Part shown: positions 46,545 through 56,980 of the stretch, in pieces
Layout of the letters: every line of letters starts with the position of its first letter
Numbering within the stretch: the first letter of the stretch is position 1
Made by a program: the position numbers and the translations under genes
Notes under the pieces: model-generated
The model's input: only the letters and a program-made list of their open reading frames with translations
The model's database searches: none
What the model was told of the DNA's origin: nothing
Assembly: GCF_024160875.1 (NCBI RefSeq)
Contig: NZ_JAIULA010000008.1
Span: forward strand, 1 to 64,000
Length of the DNA stretch: 64,000 bases
Direction: 5' to 3'
From: Ligilactobacillus ubinensis
GTDB lineage: Bacteria > Bacillota > Bacilli > Lactobacillales > Lactobacillaceae

Positions 46545-47120
46545 TTACTTATCGCATCTGTTCTGTAAGATCTTTTTCAATGTAGCTGGATATAGCCTAT
46601 GCTCGCAATCATGAACTCTTTTTTCGAGAGTTTCAACTGTATCATCCGGTAAAATTGCTACATGCTCCTGAGCAATTATCGGTCCAGAGTCAACACCTGA
46701 ATCAATATAGTGAACCGTTACACCCGTTTGCTTTTTATGATCAGCAAAAGCCCGTTCAATCGAATGTAGTCCTGGATACTCAGGTAAATATGCTGGATGC
46801 AGATTAACAATACAGCCTTCATATTTTGCTAAAATTGGTTGTCCTATAACTCTCATATAGCCAGCTAATATAATAAAATCAATTTGATTTTCTATTAATA
46901 TGTGAGCAATTTTTTCTTCATAAAGTCGTTTTTCACCACAACTTTTAACGGTAAATGTTTCTACTGGTATGTTAAACTTTTTAGCTCGTTGAATTACATA
47001 TGCATCTGGATGATCACAAAAGAGTAGCTTCAATTCTCCTGCAAGCTCGCGTTTTTGAAACTGTTTAGCTAAAACTTCAAAATTTGTCCCATTCCCTGAT
47101 GCAAAAATAGCAATTTTCAT
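46545..47120 (-). CDS. purN: Phosphoribosylglycinamide formyltransferase
   Basis: Third step of IMP synthesis: transfers the formyl group of 10-formyl-tetrahydrofolate to GAR. The 191 residues contain [13 protein letters not shown] at the N-terminus and [20 protein letters not shown] (about 106-125, catalytic Asn/His), with Asp in [13 protein letters not shown]. Confidence 0.96.
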   Translation of the reverse strand: MKIAIFASGNGTNFEVLAKQFQKRELAGELKLLFCDHPDAYVIQRAKKFNIPVETFTVKSCGEKRLYEEKIAHILIENQIDFIILAGYMRVIGQPILAKYEGCIVNLHPAYLPEYPGLHSIERAFADHKKQTGVTVHYIDSGVDSGPIIAQEHVAILPDDTVETLEKRVHDCEHRLYPATLKKILQNRCDK

Positions 47121-47136
47121 TTTATCTATGCCTCAT

Positions 47137-48174
47137 TTATTTAATCGTGATTTTACTTTCATTCTCCGGACGTTTTTTCAGTTGACCGATTCGATAAAAT
47201 CTTTCTTTAGCTTCTGTTAGCAATTTAGTTACTTCAGCATAATCCTCTGGCGCTACAGCCATTACTAATCCAATTCCCATATTAAATGTTTCATAGCAAT
47301 CTGCCTGACTTAAATCACCTAAATTTTTCAAATATTTAAAAATGGGCAACACTTCCCATGAATTTATCTCAATTTGTGCTTGTAAGCTATCATTAAACAT
47401 TCGTGGCAAATTTTCAATCAATCCTCCACCCGTAATATGGCTTATTCCATGTAACAATCTCTTTCTAATCAGCGGTAATACACTTGCAACATAAATGCGC
47501 GTGGGAGTTAAAACCACTTCTCCTACTGTTTTTCCATCAAATATATCTGGACAATCATTCAAATTTATCTGATGCATCTTAAATAAAATTTGACGGACTA
47601 ATGAAAAGCCATTGGAATGTAATCCACTTGAAGGCAATGCAATTAAAACATCATTTTCTTGTGGCATATCTCGGGTTAATAAATTTTCTTTTTCAGCAAC
47701 TCCAGTAGCAAAGCCAGCAACATCATATTCATCTTTAGTATACATATCAGGCATTTCTGCAGTTTCTCCCCCAATTAATGCACAATTAGCTTGCTTACAA
47801 CCATGTGCAACACCAGAGACAATTTCAGCCATTTTAGCAGGTTCATTATGACCTGTTGCTATATAATCTAAGAAATACAATGGTTCAGCTCCCTGAGCTA
47901 AAATATCATTAACACACATGGCAACACAATCAATTCCAATAGTTTCATGCTTATTTAGCATTTGTGCAAGTATCAACTTTGTGCCTACACCATCAGTTCC
48001 AGAAACAAGGACAGGGTTACTAATTTTTAATGCACTTAAGTCAAACATCCCGCCAAAACTTCCTAAAGTTCCTAAAACACCTAAGCGTGCTGTTGCCTCA
48101 ACATCCTTTTTTATTTTATTTACTAATTCATAGCCAGCATTCACATCTACACCAGCATCTTGGTAACGGCTCAT
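47137..48174 (-). CDS. purM: Phosphoribosylformylglycinamidine cyclo-ligase
   Basis: Fifth step of IMP synthesis: closes the imidazole ring (AIR synthase). The 345 residues have the conserved YQDAGVDVNAGYELV start, SGTDGVGTKL (about 60) and HITGGGLIENLPR. It follows purF by 4 nt. Confidence 0.96.
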   Translation of the reverse strand: MSRYQDAGVDVNAGYELVNKIKKDVEATARLGVLGTLGSFGGMFDLSALKISNPVLVSGTDGVGTKLILAQMLNKHETIGIDCVAMCVNDILAQGAEPLYFLDYIATGHNEPAKMAEIVSGVAHGCKQANCALIGGETAEMPDMYTKDEYDVAGFATGVAEKENLLTRDMPQENDVLIALPSSGLHSNGFSLVRQILFKMHQINLNDCPDIFDGKTVGEVVLTPTRIYVASVLPLIRKRLLHGISHITGGGLIENLPRMFNDSLQAQIEINSWEVLPIFKYLKNLGDLSQADCYETFNMGIGLVMAVAPEDYAEVTKLLTEAKERFYRIGQLKKRPENESKITIK

Positions 48175-48178
48175 AAAA

Positions 48179-49630
48179 TTACCCCTCCTGTATCTGCGTT
48201 TGCTTTAAAGATTTTAAATAACCTTCTTCATAGTCATAAAGTGGTGTTGGATATTTCCCGTCAAAATAAGCCACTGTTAGTCCACCATTTGGTGCATTCC
48301 CAGCATCTGGTACAGAAATAGCCGTGATTAAGCTTGGAATACTTAAAAAGCCAAGCGTATCTGCACCAATAATCTTACACATATCAGCTACACTGTGATT
48401 AGCTGCCATTAATTCTGCCCGCGTTGACATATCAATGCCATAAAAACACGGGAATTTTAGTGGGGGTGATGCGATACGCATATGAACTTCTTTTGCACCT
48501 GCATCACGTAGCAGTTGGACTAATTGTTTAGAAGTGGTCCCTCGAACAATTGAATCATCTACTACGACAACACTTTTTCCTTCTACAACACCTCGAACAG
48601 CTGACAATTTCATTTTAACTCCACGTTCACGCAATTCTTGTGTTGGTTGAATGAAAGTTCTTGCAATATACTGATTCTTAATCAATCCCATTTCATAGGG
48701 TAATCCAGCTTCTTCTGCGTACCCTGACGCAGCTGACAATGATGAATTGGGAACTCCGATAACCATGTCTGCTGTTGGTGCAGGCTGTTCTTTTGCTAAA
48801 AGTCTCCCCATTTTTTTTCTAGCATTGTGCACTGTTACACCATGAATAATAGAGTCTGGGCGAGCAAAGTAGATGTATTCCATCGAACAAATAGCCAATT
48901 TAGTATCAGTTGTATAATGATCGATACGCAACCCGTTTTTATCAATAATCACTAATTCTCCAGGAAAAACATCTCGCACAAACTTTGCACCAACAACATC
49001 CAAAGCGCATGTCTCACTAACTACAACATAAGCTCCGTTATCAAATTGACCAATACTCATAGGTCTAAAGCCATTTGGATCTAAAGCCGCAACTAGACAA
49101 TCTTTTCGTAATAATAAGAAAGCAAATCCACCTTTTACTTCATTCAAACTTGCTTTTAAAGCATCAATAAATCCTAAATTCTTTTTTTGCCGTATCAAAT
49201 GAATTAGAATTTCTGTATCTGAAGTTGATTGAAAAACAGCTCCCTTATCTTCGAGTTCACATTTTAATGTCTGTGCATTAGTCAAATTTCCATTGTGTGC
49301 TAAAGCAATATCACCATCATGAAAACGAAATAAAAATGGTTGTACATTTGCAATTGAATTATTTCCACTTGTACCGTAGCGAACATGACCTATTGCTGCT
49401 GTTCCTGTAAGTCTATTTAAATCATTTTCGTCTGCAAAAACTTCTGCTAATAGACCTCGGTTACGATACTGATATAGTTTTTCACCATCACTTGAAACAA
49501 TTCCTGCGCCTTCTTGCCCCCGATGTTGCAAACTGTGTAATCCGAAGTATGTTAATTTGCTAGCTTCTGGAACACCAAATACTCCGAAAATACCGCATTC
49601 TTCATTTAATCCTTTGATTTCATAAGACAA
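48179..49630 (-). CDS. purF: Amidophosphoribosyltransferase, TTG start
   Basis: Committed step of purine synthesis: makes phosphoribosylamine from PRPP and glutamine. The 483 residues include the class II glutaminase, with the nucleophile Cys after an 11-residue propeptide ([11 protein letters not shown] then CGIFG), and the PRPP motif [14 protein letters not shown]. The TTG start, 7 nt behind GGGAGGAGG, gives exactly the propeptide length of B. subtilis PurF; the upstream ATG overlaps the ribosome binding site. Cysteine ligands of the Bacillus-type Fe-S cluster appear present ([13 protein letters not shown] region). It overlaps purL by 25 nt. Confidence 0.95.
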   Translation of the reverse strand: MSYEIKGLNEECGIFGVFGVPEASKLTYFGLHSLQHRGQEGAGIVSSDGEKLYQYRNRGLLAEVFADENDLNRLTGTAAIGHVRYGTSGNNSIANVQPFLFRFHDGDIALAHNGNLTNAQTLKCELEDKGAVFQSTSDTEILIHLIRQKKNLGFIDALKASLNEVKGGFAFLLLRKDCLVAALDPNGFRPMSIGQFDNGAYVVVSETCALDVVGAKFVRDVFPGELVIIDKNGLRIDHYTTDTKLAICSMEYIYFARPDSIIHGVTVHNARKKMGRLLAKEQPAPTADMVIGVPNSSLSAASGYAEEAGLPYEMGLIKNQYIARTFIQPTQELRERGVKMKLSAVRGVVEGKSVVVVDDSIVRGTTSKQLVQLLRDAGAKEVHMRIASPPLKFPCFYGIDMSTRAELMAANHSVADMCKIIGADTLGFLSIPSLITAISVPDAGNAPNGGLTVAYFDGKYPTPLYDYEEGYLKSLKQTQIQEG

Positions 49631-51831
49631 GGAATTGCCTCCTCCCATAATTGTTGCATTTCTTCAACTGCAACTTCTATTTCATTATCTGAAAGTTTCA
49701 TCTTTAGCTGAGGTGTTTTTGTAACTTGACCAATTTCTTTAATATTACCTTCCATCACTTTTTCAAAACTTTCTTTTTTGTCTGGTGATACTGTTACAAC
49801 AAATCGTCCTGGCGTTTCACTAAACAATTCTGCACTATTTAAAGCCATTTTCACACTTAAACCCAAATCTGTTTTAAATGTTGTTTCTGCTAATGCAACT
49901 GCTAAGCCACCTTCGCTTAAATCATGACAACTAGCAACATAGCCTTGTTGCATTGCAGACAATAGTTTTTGCATATTGTTACTTATTTCAATTAAATCAA
50001 CATCATTTAAACTGCCAGAAATATTACCAGTCAGCATCTTTTGCAGCTCTGAACCAGAATAATCAGCCTTTGTTTCACCAATTAGGTATATAATATCACC
50101 CTCTGCTTGTACAAATGATGGGATAGTATATGCTACATTTTTAATTAGGCCTACCATCCCAACCATTGGTGTTGGAAAAATGGCTTTACCATTATTTTCG
50201 TTATATAAGGAAACATTTCCAGAAATAACTGGTGTATTAAATACATTACATGCTGCTGTCATTCCTTTAACTGATTGATACAGTTCCCAATAAACTTCAG
50301 GATCATTAGGATCTCCATAATTCAAACAGTCTGTCATTGCTAAAGGTAAACCGCCACTAGAGATAATATTGGCACAAGCTTCAATTACAGCAATTTTCCC
50401 ACCAATTTCGGGATTAAGATAAACAAAACGCCCATTTCCATCAGTAGTCATTGCTAATGCCTTTTTGGTTCCTCTGACCCTGATAACACCTGCATCACTG
50501 CCAGGACCAACTACTGTACTTGTCCTAACTTGCGAATCATAGGTTTGTGTAAATGATTCCTTTGACGCAATCGTTGCTTGCTGTAAAATTCTGTTTAAAA
50601 CTTCTGTTGGATTATCTATTTGTGGTTTCCAATTGCTACTATTTTCGGCATCAATAATATGTTGTGGAATTTTTTGCTCACTTGGTTCTTCTAAGACATC
50701 GTCTGTTAAACTGGATACTGGAATATCTGTCACTATCTTGCCCTGATGTTTCAATAGGTATCTATGACCTTCTGTAACACGACCTATTACAACTGCTTCA
50801 AGATCATAGTCCTTAAAAATAGCTTTAACATCTTCTTCATGTCCTTTTCGAACACATAGCAGCATTCTTTCTTGTGACTCACTTAACATAATCTCATACG
50901 CTGACATGTTTGATTCACGCTGCGGAACATAATCAAGCGTTAATTCCATTCCACTTTTTGCTTTAGAAGCCATCTCACAACTTGATGAAACAATTCCAGC
51001 TGCACCCATATCCTGAATACCAACCAACCATTCAGCATGTGCACTCGTTAATTCTAAACATGCTTCCATCAATAACTTTTCCATAAATGGATCACCAACT
51101 TGCACAGCTGACCGTTGTGTTTCACGATCATCAGCAAAGTCTGCAGATGCAAAGGTTGCTCCGTGAATACCATCACGGCCTGTTTTGGCACCAACATACA
51201 TAACGGCATTACCAACGCCTACTGCTCGTCCTTTTTGCATGTCTTTTTGATCCATCAAGCCTACACTCATTGCATTAACAAGTGGATTGCCAGTATAACA
51301 TTCATCAAATGTAGTTTCTCCAGCAACAGTTGGAATACCCATGCAATTCCCATAACCACCAATGCCTGCAACCACTTCATTAATTAAATATTTAGTTCTT
51401 GCTTGATTAATTTCACCAAAATGCAAAGAATCTAAAGAAGCGATTGGTCGTGCACCCATACTAAAAATATCGCGTAAGATTCCACCTACACCAGTTGCAG
51501 CACCCTCATACGGTTCAACAGCTGATGGATGATTATGACTTTCTGCCTTAAAAACAACTGCTTGGTTATCACCTATATCAACAATTCCAGCACCTTCTCC
51601 TGGTCCTTGCAAAACTCGCTCATTTTTGTTTGGAAATAGTCGTAAAGCTGGTTTTGATTTTTTATACGAGCAATGCTCACTCCACATAACCGAGAACAAA
51701 CCTGTTTCAGTATAATTTGGTAATCTTCCTAGAAGTTTTTCGCTTATATATTCATATTCTTTTTGCGTTAATCCCCAATCTAAATAAGGCTTTTGCTCTT
51801 TTATTTCTTGAGGTGTCATTTCTGTGCTCAT
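49606..51831 (-). CDS. purL: Phosphoribosylformylglycinamidine synthase subunit PurL
   Basis: Fourth step of IMP synthesis, the ATP-dependent synthetase subunit that works with PurQ and PurS. The 741 residues are typical for the short Gram-positive PurL, with [13 protein letters not shown] (about 48) and [24 protein letters not shown] (about 92). It overlaps purQ by 1 nt. Confidence 0.97.
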   Translation of the reverse strand: MSTEMTPQEIKEQKPYLDWGLTQKEYEYISEKLLGRLPNYTETGLFSVMWSEHCSYKKSKPALRLFPNKNERVLQGPGEGAGIVDIGDNQAVVFKAESHNHPSAVEPYEGAATGVGGILRDIFSMGARPIASLDSLHFGEINQARTKYLINEVVAGIGGYGNCMGIPTVAGETTFDECYTGNPLVNAMSVGLMDQKDMQKGRAVGVGNAVMYVGAKTGRDGIHGATFASADFADDRETQRSAVQVGDPFMEKLLMEACLELTSAHAEWLVGIQDMGAAGIVSSSCEMASKAKSGMELTLDYVPQRESNMSAYEIMLSESQERMLLCVRKGHEEDVKAIFKDYDLEAVVIGRVTEGHRYLLKHQGKIVTDIPVSSLTDDVLEEPSEQKIPQHIIDAENSSNWKPQIDNPTEVLNRILQQATIASKESFTQTYDSQVRTSTVVGPGSDAGVIRVRGTKKALAMTTDGNGRFVYLNPEIGGKIAVIEACANIISSGGLPLAMTDCLNYGDPNDPEVYWELYQSVKGMTAACNVFNTPVISGNVSLYNENNGKAIFPTPMVGMVGLIKNVAYTIPSFVQAEGDIIYLIGETKADYSGSELQKMLTGNISGSLNDVDLIEISNNMQKLLSAMQQGYVASCHDLSEGGLAVALAETTFKTDLGLSVKMALNSAELFSETPGRFVVTVSPDKKESFEKVMEGNIKEIGQVTKTPQLKMKLSDNEIEVAVEEMQQLWEEAIPCLMKSKD

Positions 51832-52511
51832 TATCGCATTTCCCCCGTTACTTGACTTCCTAGCAGAATTGATTTAAACAACCTTAGCCCATCTTCATTT
51901 CCCAACAATGCTTCTACGGCACGCTCGGGGTGTGGCATCATTCCAAGAACATTTCCACGTTCATTTGTGATACCTGCTATATTGTGTAAGCTACCATTAG
52001 GATTTTCTTTCGCATATCTAAAAGCAATTTGATTATTTTCTTCTAGTTCATTCAAAACTTCTTCATCAGCATAATAACTACCATCAGCATGTGCAATTGG
52101 TAAATTTATAATTTCGTGATCTTGGTATTTTGCTGTAAACATTGTTTTGTTATTCACTTCCAAAGCTACTGTTTTGCAAACAAACTTAAGACTATTATTT
52201 TGCTTCAATGCTCCTGGTAACAAACCTGCTTCAGTTAGAATTTGAAACCCATTACATGTTCCAAAAACCGGTTTACCCGCATTGGCAAACTCAATAATTG
52301 CTGGCATAATATTTGCAAATCGAGCAATTGCACCGCAACGTAAATAATCACCATATGAAAAGCCACCTGGAATCATAACTGCATCAAATCCTGCAAGTGT
52401 TTTTTCCTTATGTGAAACATACTGTACATCAGCATGACAAACTGTATGTAACGCCTCATAAAGATCAATATCACAATTTGAGCCTGGAAATACAATAACT
52501 GCAAACTTCAT
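51831..52511 (-). CDS. purQ: Phosphoribosylformylglycinamidine synthase subunit PurQ
   Basis: Glutaminase subunit that delivers ammonia to PurL. The 226 residues show the class I amidotransferase nucleophile in [10 protein letters not shown] (about 85) and the His/Glu pair in [10 protein letters not shown] (about 198). Both ends overlap its neighbours by 1 nt, so PurS, PurQ and PurL are translationally coupled. Confidence 0.97.
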   Translation of the reverse strand: MKFAVIVFPGSNCDIDLYEALHTVCHADVQYVSHKEKTLAGFDAVMIPGGFSYGDYLRCGAIARFANIMPAIIEFANAGKPVFGTCNGFQILTEAGLLPGALKQNNSLKFVCKTVALEVNNKTMFTAKYQDHEIINLPIAHADGSYYADEEVLNELEENNQIAFRYAKENPNGSLHNIAGITNERGNVLGMMPHPERAVEALLGNEDGLRLFKSILLGSQVTGEMR

Positions 52512-52759
52512 TAAGCTTCCTCCATCACTTCATAGCGATAAGTTTCTAAATTAAAATTAACAAGTAATTGTTCTGAAATTTCTTTAACAGATTCTTCAAC
52601 TTTTTTAACAGTTTGGTCAATTTCAACATCAAAAAATTTTCCAACTTTAACATTTTTTACTTCCTTATGCCCTAAAGCATGTACTGCCTCAGTAATTGTT
52701 TCACCTTGTGGATCAAAAACTGATTGCTTATATGTGACGAAAATTCTTACATTGACCAT
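52511..52759 (-). CDS. purS: Phosphoribosylformylglycinamidine synthase subunit PurS
   Basis: Small structural subunit (82 residues) that bridges PurL and PurQ. It has the typical [19 protein letters not shown] start and the [10 protein letters not shown] core. It lies 2 nt behind purC and overlaps purQ by 1 nt. Confidence 0.96.
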   Translation of the reverse strand: MVNVRIFVTYKQSVFDPQGETITEAVHALGHKEVKNVKVGKFFDVEIDQTVKKVEESVKEISEQLLVNFNLETYRYEVMEEA

Positions 52760-52761
52760 GA

Positions 52762-53484
52762 CTATTGAACCTCCTTAGCTAATTCATTCCTTAATCTTCG
52801 TAACACTTCTTCATATACCGAAGTTATGTCACCTAATTCACGCCGATACACATCCTTATCCATATGTTTTTTTGTAGTTAAATCCCATAATCGACAATTA
52901 TCTGGTGAAAATTCATCTGCTAACACAATTGTTCCATCCGTTAAACAACCAAATTCCAATTTAAAATCAACTAATTGCATTCCTGCTTTTTCAAATAATT
53001 TGGTTAACAAAACATTGACTTTACGCGAAATTTGCCAAATGCTTTGTAATTCTGTCTCTGTAGCAATTTCTAATGCCAATGCTTGTGATTCATTCATAAA
53101 AGGATCATCTAACTCATCGCTTTTGTAATAAGTCTCTTCAACTGGCTTTTTAAAAGCAAGTCCTTCTTCAACACCAAACCGGGTTGCAAAGTGTCCTGCT
53201 GCAATATTTCTTGTTACAAATTCCAAAGGAAAAATCTTAACTTTTTTGACCAACTCTTCTGTACTAGAAATCTTTTTTATAAAATGTGTTGGAATTGCAT
53301 TTTTGGCTAAATATTCAAAAATCAAAGTGGAAATCTCATTATTGACATGTCCTTTACCCTCAATCTGATCCTTTTTTTTACCATTCAGTGCTGTAGCTTG
53401 ATCCATGTATACAACCCGTAATATATTTTCATCATCAGTACTCCACATTTGTTTGGCTTTACCCGTATAAATCAGCTTTTCCAT
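52762..53484 (-). CDS. purC: SAICAR synthetase
   Basis: Seventh step of IMP synthesis: joins aspartate to CAIR. The 240 residues contain LIYTGKAKQMW, LEFVTRNIAAGHFATRFG (about 78-95) and VDFKLEFG/LADEFSPDNCRLW. AAGGAGA precedes the ATG. It is the first gene of the second purine transcript, with its own promoter and PurR-like boxes upstream. Confidence 0.97.
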   Translation of the reverse strand: MEKLIYTGKAKQMWSTDDENILRVVYMDQATALNGKKKDQIEGKGHVNNEISTLIFEYLAKNAIPTHFIKKISSTEELVKKVKIFPLEFVTRNIAAGHFATRFGVEEGLAFKKPVEETYYKSDELDDPFMNESQALALEIATETELQSIWQISRKVNVLLTKLFEKAGMQLVDFKLEFGCLTDGTIVLADEFSPDNCRLWDLTTKKHMDKDVYRRELGDITSVYEEVLRRLRNELAKEVQ

Positions 53485-53508
53485 GTCTTTTTTAGATCTC
53501 CTTTACTT

Positions 53509-53547
53509 AAATGCGAATTTATTGCTAAATACGAATATAATTATTCG
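53509..53547 (-). promoter_or_regulatory. CGAA-box cluster in the purC 5' untranslated region
   Basis: AAATGCGAATTT (53509-53520), AAATACGAATATA (53527-53539) and a perfect 16-bp palindrome CGAATA-4-TATTCG (53532-53547). They resemble PurR boxes (consensus AWWWCCGAACWWT) but lie downstream of the start of transcription. Confidence 0.45.
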
Positions 53548-53561
53548 CTTTTTCACTACTT

Positions 53562-53590
53562 AGATTAACAATAAAAAGTTCTATCGTCAA
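53562..53590 (-). promoter_or_regulatory. Promoter of purCSQLFMNHD
   Basis: TTGACG (53585-53590), 17-bp spacer, TAATCT (53562-53567). Confidence 0.7.
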
Positions 53591-53594
53591 CACT

Positions 53595-53609
53595 AAATAA
53601 CGAACATTA
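53595..53609 (-). promoter_or_regulatory. PurR-box-like site at the purC promoter
   Basis: AAATAACGAACATTA on the plus strand matches AWWWCCGAACWWT closely. Its CGAAC core is 10 bp upstream of the -35 box, nearly the same place as in front of purE. Confidence 0.55.
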
Positions 53610-53688
53610 TAATTTATTTTTAGCTTAAAGAAGTATTTTTTTATTATTCTAGTTATATATAGGAGTTAATAAGTTATATATTTAATAT

Positions 53689-53701
53689 AAATACGAACTT
53701 A
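53689..53701 (-). promoter_or_regulatory. Distal PurR-box-like site of purC
   Basis: AAATACGAACTTA on the plus strand, about 100 bp upstream of the purC -35 box and directly beside the purB-side terminator. Two PurR boxes in one control region are usual in Firmicutes. Confidence 0.45.
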
Positions 53702-53703
53702 AA

Positions 53704-53742
53704 AGCAAAAAAAGAGTCTGAAATAAAAATTCCAGACTCTTT
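53704..53742 (-). terminator. Terminator between purB and purC
   Basis: AAAGAGTCTG pairs perfectly with CAGACTCTTT, followed by a T-run. It separates purEKB from purCSQLFMNHD. The rest of the 393-nt gap holds the purC control region and an unexplained structured stretch (53774-53851). Confidence 0.88.
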
Positions 53743-53877
53743 GTATATGCGAATATTAAAAGTTTAAAAGGAGCTTAATTATGCTTGTTCTCATACTTCA
53801 GATAATTCACAGCCAAATTCTCCGTTTACAACGTTATGGTCTCTAACTAAGTACTATTTATCCCACTTTACTGACTT

Positions 53878-55173
53878 TTAATCTAATCCAACACGTTTAA
53901 ATATGTCATCTACATGTTTTAAATGCCAATGATAATCAAATGCATCATCTAAATCTTGCTTAGACAATCTATCTGTAATTCTTGCATCTGCCTCTAAAAG
54001 TGGTCTAAATGCCTTTTGTTCATCCCAAGATTGCGCCGTTTTTGGTTGAATCAAATCATAGGCGTCTTCACGACTCATTCCGGTATCAATTAATTTTAGT
54101 AAAACACGGCCACTATAGATTAAACCAAAAGTTCTGTCCATATTACGTTTCATATTCTCAGGAAAAACAGTTAAGTTCTTAACAATATTTCCAAAACGAT
54201 GCAGCATATAATCAATTAACATGGTCGTATCAGGTAGAATTATTCTTTCTGCTGATGAATGGGAAATATCCCTTTCATGCCACAAAGAAACATCCTCATA
54301 AGCTGTCAACATATGACCTCTAATTACACGGGCTAAACCACATATATTCTCAGAACCAATTGGATTACGTTTGTGCGGCATAGCGGAAGAACCCTTTTGA
54401 CCTTTAGCAAAATGTTCTTCTACCTCTCGAGTTTCTGATTTTTGTAAACCTCTAATTTCAGTTGCAAATTCTTCTAAACTAGTAGCAATAAGTGCTAGTG
54501 CAGCTATATATTCTGCATGTAAATCACGAGGTAAAACCTGACTCGTAACTTCTTGAGCACGAATACCTAATTTTTCGCAAACATATTTTTCAATATAAGG
54601 ATCTATATTAGCAAATGTTCCAACCGCTCCACTAATTTTTCCTGCTTCAATTCCTGCTGCCGCATGCTCAAAGCGCTCAATATCGCGTTTGATTTCTGAA
54701 TACCAACGTGTTAATTTTAAGCCAAATGTTGTTGGCTCAGCATGCACACCATGCGTTCTTCCCATACAAACCGTATCCTTATACTTTTTAGCTTTTTGGG
54801 CAACAATCTCTTTAAATTCTTCTAAATCTTGACGCAATAGTTCATTAACTTGCTTAATCTGATAGCCATACGCTGTATCCACTACATCTGTGCTTGTTAA
54901 ACCATAATGAACCCATTTTTTTTCAGCGCCTAAAGACTCAGAAACGGTTCGCGTAAATGCAATAACATCATGCTTAGTTACTGCTTCAATTTCTTCAATC
55001 CGTTTTACATCAAATTTTGCATTTTTACGTAACTTTTCTACATCTTCAACTGGAATATGACCTAATTTAGACCAAGCTTCATCAGCTGCTAATTCAACTT
55101 CTAACCAGCATTCATACTTTTTCTCATCTGTCCATAACTTTGCCATCTCTGGCCGTGTATATCTTGAAATCAT
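53878..55173 (-). CDS. purB: Adenylosuccinate lyase
   Basis: Acts twice: splits SAICAR to AICAR, and adenylosuccinate to AMP. The 431 residues show the fumarase/aspartase signature [15 protein letters not shown] (about 260-275), with the catalytic Ser. It follows purK by 18 nt. Confidence 0.97.
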   Translation of the reverse strand: MISRYTRPEMAKLWTDEKKYECWLEVELAADEAWSKLGHIPVEDVEKLRKNAKFDVKRIEEIEAVTKHDVIAFTRTVSESLGAEKKWVHYGLTSTDVVDTAYGYQIKQVNELLRQDLEEFKEIVAQKAKKYKDTVCMGRTHGVHAEPTTFGLKLTRWYSEIKRDIERFEHAAAGIEAGKISGAVGTFANIDPYIEKYVCEKLGIRAQEVTSQVLPRDLHAEYIAALALIATSLEEFATEIRGLQKSETREVEEHFAKGQKGSSAMPHKRNPIGSENICGLARVIRGHMLTAYEDVSLWHERDISHSSAERIILPDTTMLIDYMLHRFGNIVKNLTVFPENMKRNMDRTFGLIYSGRVLLKLIDTGMSREDAYDLIQPKTAQSWDEQKAFRPLLEADARITDRLSKQDLDDAFDYHWHLKHVDDIFKRVGLD

Positions 55174-55191
55174 TATTATGCTCCTTTAAGG

Positions 55192-56316
55192 TTATTCCCA
55201 TATCTTTGTTTTTTTAATTTCAGCTAGTGTTTCATTTAAATCATCAGTTAAAATTGTAATATGCCCCATTTTACGGTCAACTCGACTCTCAGCTTTACCA
55301 TAATCATGAAAGTGCCATGTAGGCTTTTGCTTTATTAATTTTCTCGTTTTAAGCACATGTTGGCCTAAAACATTGACCATCACAACTGGTTTTAATAAAT
55401 TAACCTTAGGTAAAGGCCAACCACAAATTGCACGGTTATGAATTGCAAACTGAGAAAAATCACATGCCTCAATTGAGTAATGTCCTGAATTATGTGGTCT
55501 TGGCGCTAATTCATTAACATAAAGTTTGCCATCATTTCCTACAAAAAACTCAACGCCTAATATTCCACATAAATTTAAATTTTCAGCGATTTTTTCTGCC
55601 ATTTGTTGAGCTTCTGCTTGTATTTTATCATCTATTCTTGCTGGAATAATGCTCTCATGTAAAATTTGGTTATAGTGGATATTTTCACTAACCGGAAACA
55701 CCGTAATCTCGCCTTGCAAATTACGCCCAACCATGACTGAACATTCTTTTTCAAATGAAACCCAGCCTTCTAATATACATTTTCCTTGCACTATCAATTC
55801 TGTAGCCTGTTTTAAATCAACTGCTGTTTTTAAAACCAATTGCGCTTTGCCATCATAGCCACCTTCACATGTCTTTAAAACACAAGGATAACCGATCTGA
55901 ACTATAGCATTTTGCAAAGATTCCATATCACTGATTGCAGCAAATGGTGCTACTCGTAAATCATTCTTCTCTAAAAAGTTTTTCTCACGTAGTCTATTTT
56001 TAGTGATCCGCAATAATTCCGTTCCTTGAGGGACTGATACTTTATGCTTAACGTCTTCTAATGCGTTTAAATCCACATTTTCAAACTCATATGTCAATAC
56101 ATCTGCATTATCAGCAAGTTTTTCAATTGCCGTAATATCATCATACGGAGCAACTATTTGCTCATCGCATACTTGAGCAGTTGGACAAGTTATATCAGGA
56201 TCTAAAACAATTACTTTCATACCATTTTGTTTAGCATCAAAAGCCAACATTTGTCCCAATTGACCACCGCCAATAATTCCAATTGTCTTTCCTTGTTCGA
56301 TATAGTTAGACAAGTT
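55192..56316 (-). CDS. purK: N5-carboxyaminoimidazole ribonucleotide synthase
   Basis: Makes N5-CAIR from AIR, bicarbonate and ATP. The ATP-grasp protein of about 374 residues has IGIIGGGQLGQMLA near the N-terminus and NELAPRPHNSGHYSIEAC (about 270). The start is ambiguous: a TTG 6 nt behind GGTGA is preferred, a GTG three codons upstream is possible. The gene overlaps the end of purE. Confidence 0.94.
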   Translation of the reverse strand, partial: NLSNYIEQGKTIGIIGGGQLGQMLAFDAKQNGMKVIVLDPDITCPTAQVCDEQIVAPYDDITAIEKLADNADVLTYEFENVDLNALEDVKHKVSVPQGTELLRITKNRLREKNFLEKNDLRVAPFAAISDMESLQNAIVQIGYPCVLKTCEGGYDGKAQLVLKTAVDLKQATELIVQGKCILEGWVSFEKECSVMVGRNLQGEITVFPVSENIHYNQILHESIIPARIDDKIQAEAQQMAEKIAENLNLCGILGVEFFVGNDGKLYVNELAPRPHNSGHYSIEACDFSQFAIHNRAICGWPLPKVNLLKPVVMVNVLGQHVLKTRKLIKQKPTWHFHDYGKAESRVDRKMGHITILTDDLNETLAEIKKTKIWE

Positions 56317-56794
56317 GGTCACCACTTTCTACTGCCATATCATGCATTTTATTCCGATACCTACTAATTTTTTCTTGAATTTTTATATCACTTATTCCCA
56401 AAATTTGGATTGCCAGTAATGCTGCATTTTTTGCACCCGCAACACCAATTGCAGTAGTTGCAACAGGAATTCCTGCCGGCATTTGGACAATGGACAATAG
56501 TGAATCCATTCCATTTAAAGCATGTGTTTGTACAGGAACGCCAATAACAGGCAAAACTGTATTAGCTGCAATCATTCCTGGTAAGTGTGCTGCGCCACCA
56601 GCACCAGCAATGATTACTTTTTTTCCTTCTTTACTTGCATTTTGGGCAAAAGCAAACATTTCATTTGGCATACGATGTGCAGAAATAACTTGTTTATCAT
56701 ATAAAATTCCGAACTGTTCTAGAATAGCAGCTGCTTCTTTCATAGTACTCCAGTCAGAAGAACTGCCCATGACGATACTAATTTCATTGCTCAC
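56306..56794 (-). CDS. purE: N5-carboxyaminoimidazole ribonucleotide mutase, GTG start
   Basis: Converts N5-CAIR to CAIR. The 162 residues are of the class I PurE type, with IVMGSSSDWSTM (about 7-18), ISAHRMP (about 41) and AGGAAHLPGM. GTG follows GGGAGG at 7 nt and gives the normal N-terminus; the ATG of the longest frame lies on the ribosome binding site. It heads purEKB. Confidence 0.95.
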   Translation of the reverse strand: MSNEISIVMGSSSDWSTMKEAAAILEQFGILYDKQVISAHRMPNEMFAFAQNASKEGKKVIIAGAGGAAHLPGMIAANTVLPVIGVPVQTHALNGMDSLLSIVQMPAGIPVATTAIGVAGAKNAALLAIQILGISDIKIQEKISRYRNKMHDMAVESGDQLV

Positions 56795-56817
56795 GAATAT
56801 CCCTCCCAATTGCTTTT

Positions 56818-56846
56818 AGCATAACAAACAGGTTGGTGATTGTCAA
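56818..56846 (-). promoter_or_regulatory. Promoter of purEKB
   Basis: Perfect TTGACA (56841-56846), 17-bp spacer, TATGCT (56818-56823); the untranslated leader is very short, under 25 nt, leaving no room for a riboswitch. Confidence 0.75.
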
Positions 56847-56848
56847 AG

Positions 56849-56863
56849 AAAAATCGAACTATT
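56849..56863 (-). promoter_or_regulatory. PurR-box-like site of purE
   Basis: AAAAATCGAACTATT on the plus strand matches AWWWCCGAACWWT with one change. Its CGAAC core (56855-56859) starts 8 bp upstream of the -35 box, as at purC. Confidence 0.55.
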
Positions 56864-56980
56864 ATGCAAGTTAAACAATATTTGTACGTATATTGCTCAA
56901 AAATAGGTACTTTGTATTAAATAGAAAAGATAATTATAAATTCTTTGTCTGTATAGTTACACCAATTCTGTGACCATCAA

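Noticed and set aside
56795-56980. Purine riboswitch upstream of purE
   Set aside because: The promoter lies so close to the start codon that the untranslated leader is under 25 nt, and no purine aptamer core is present.
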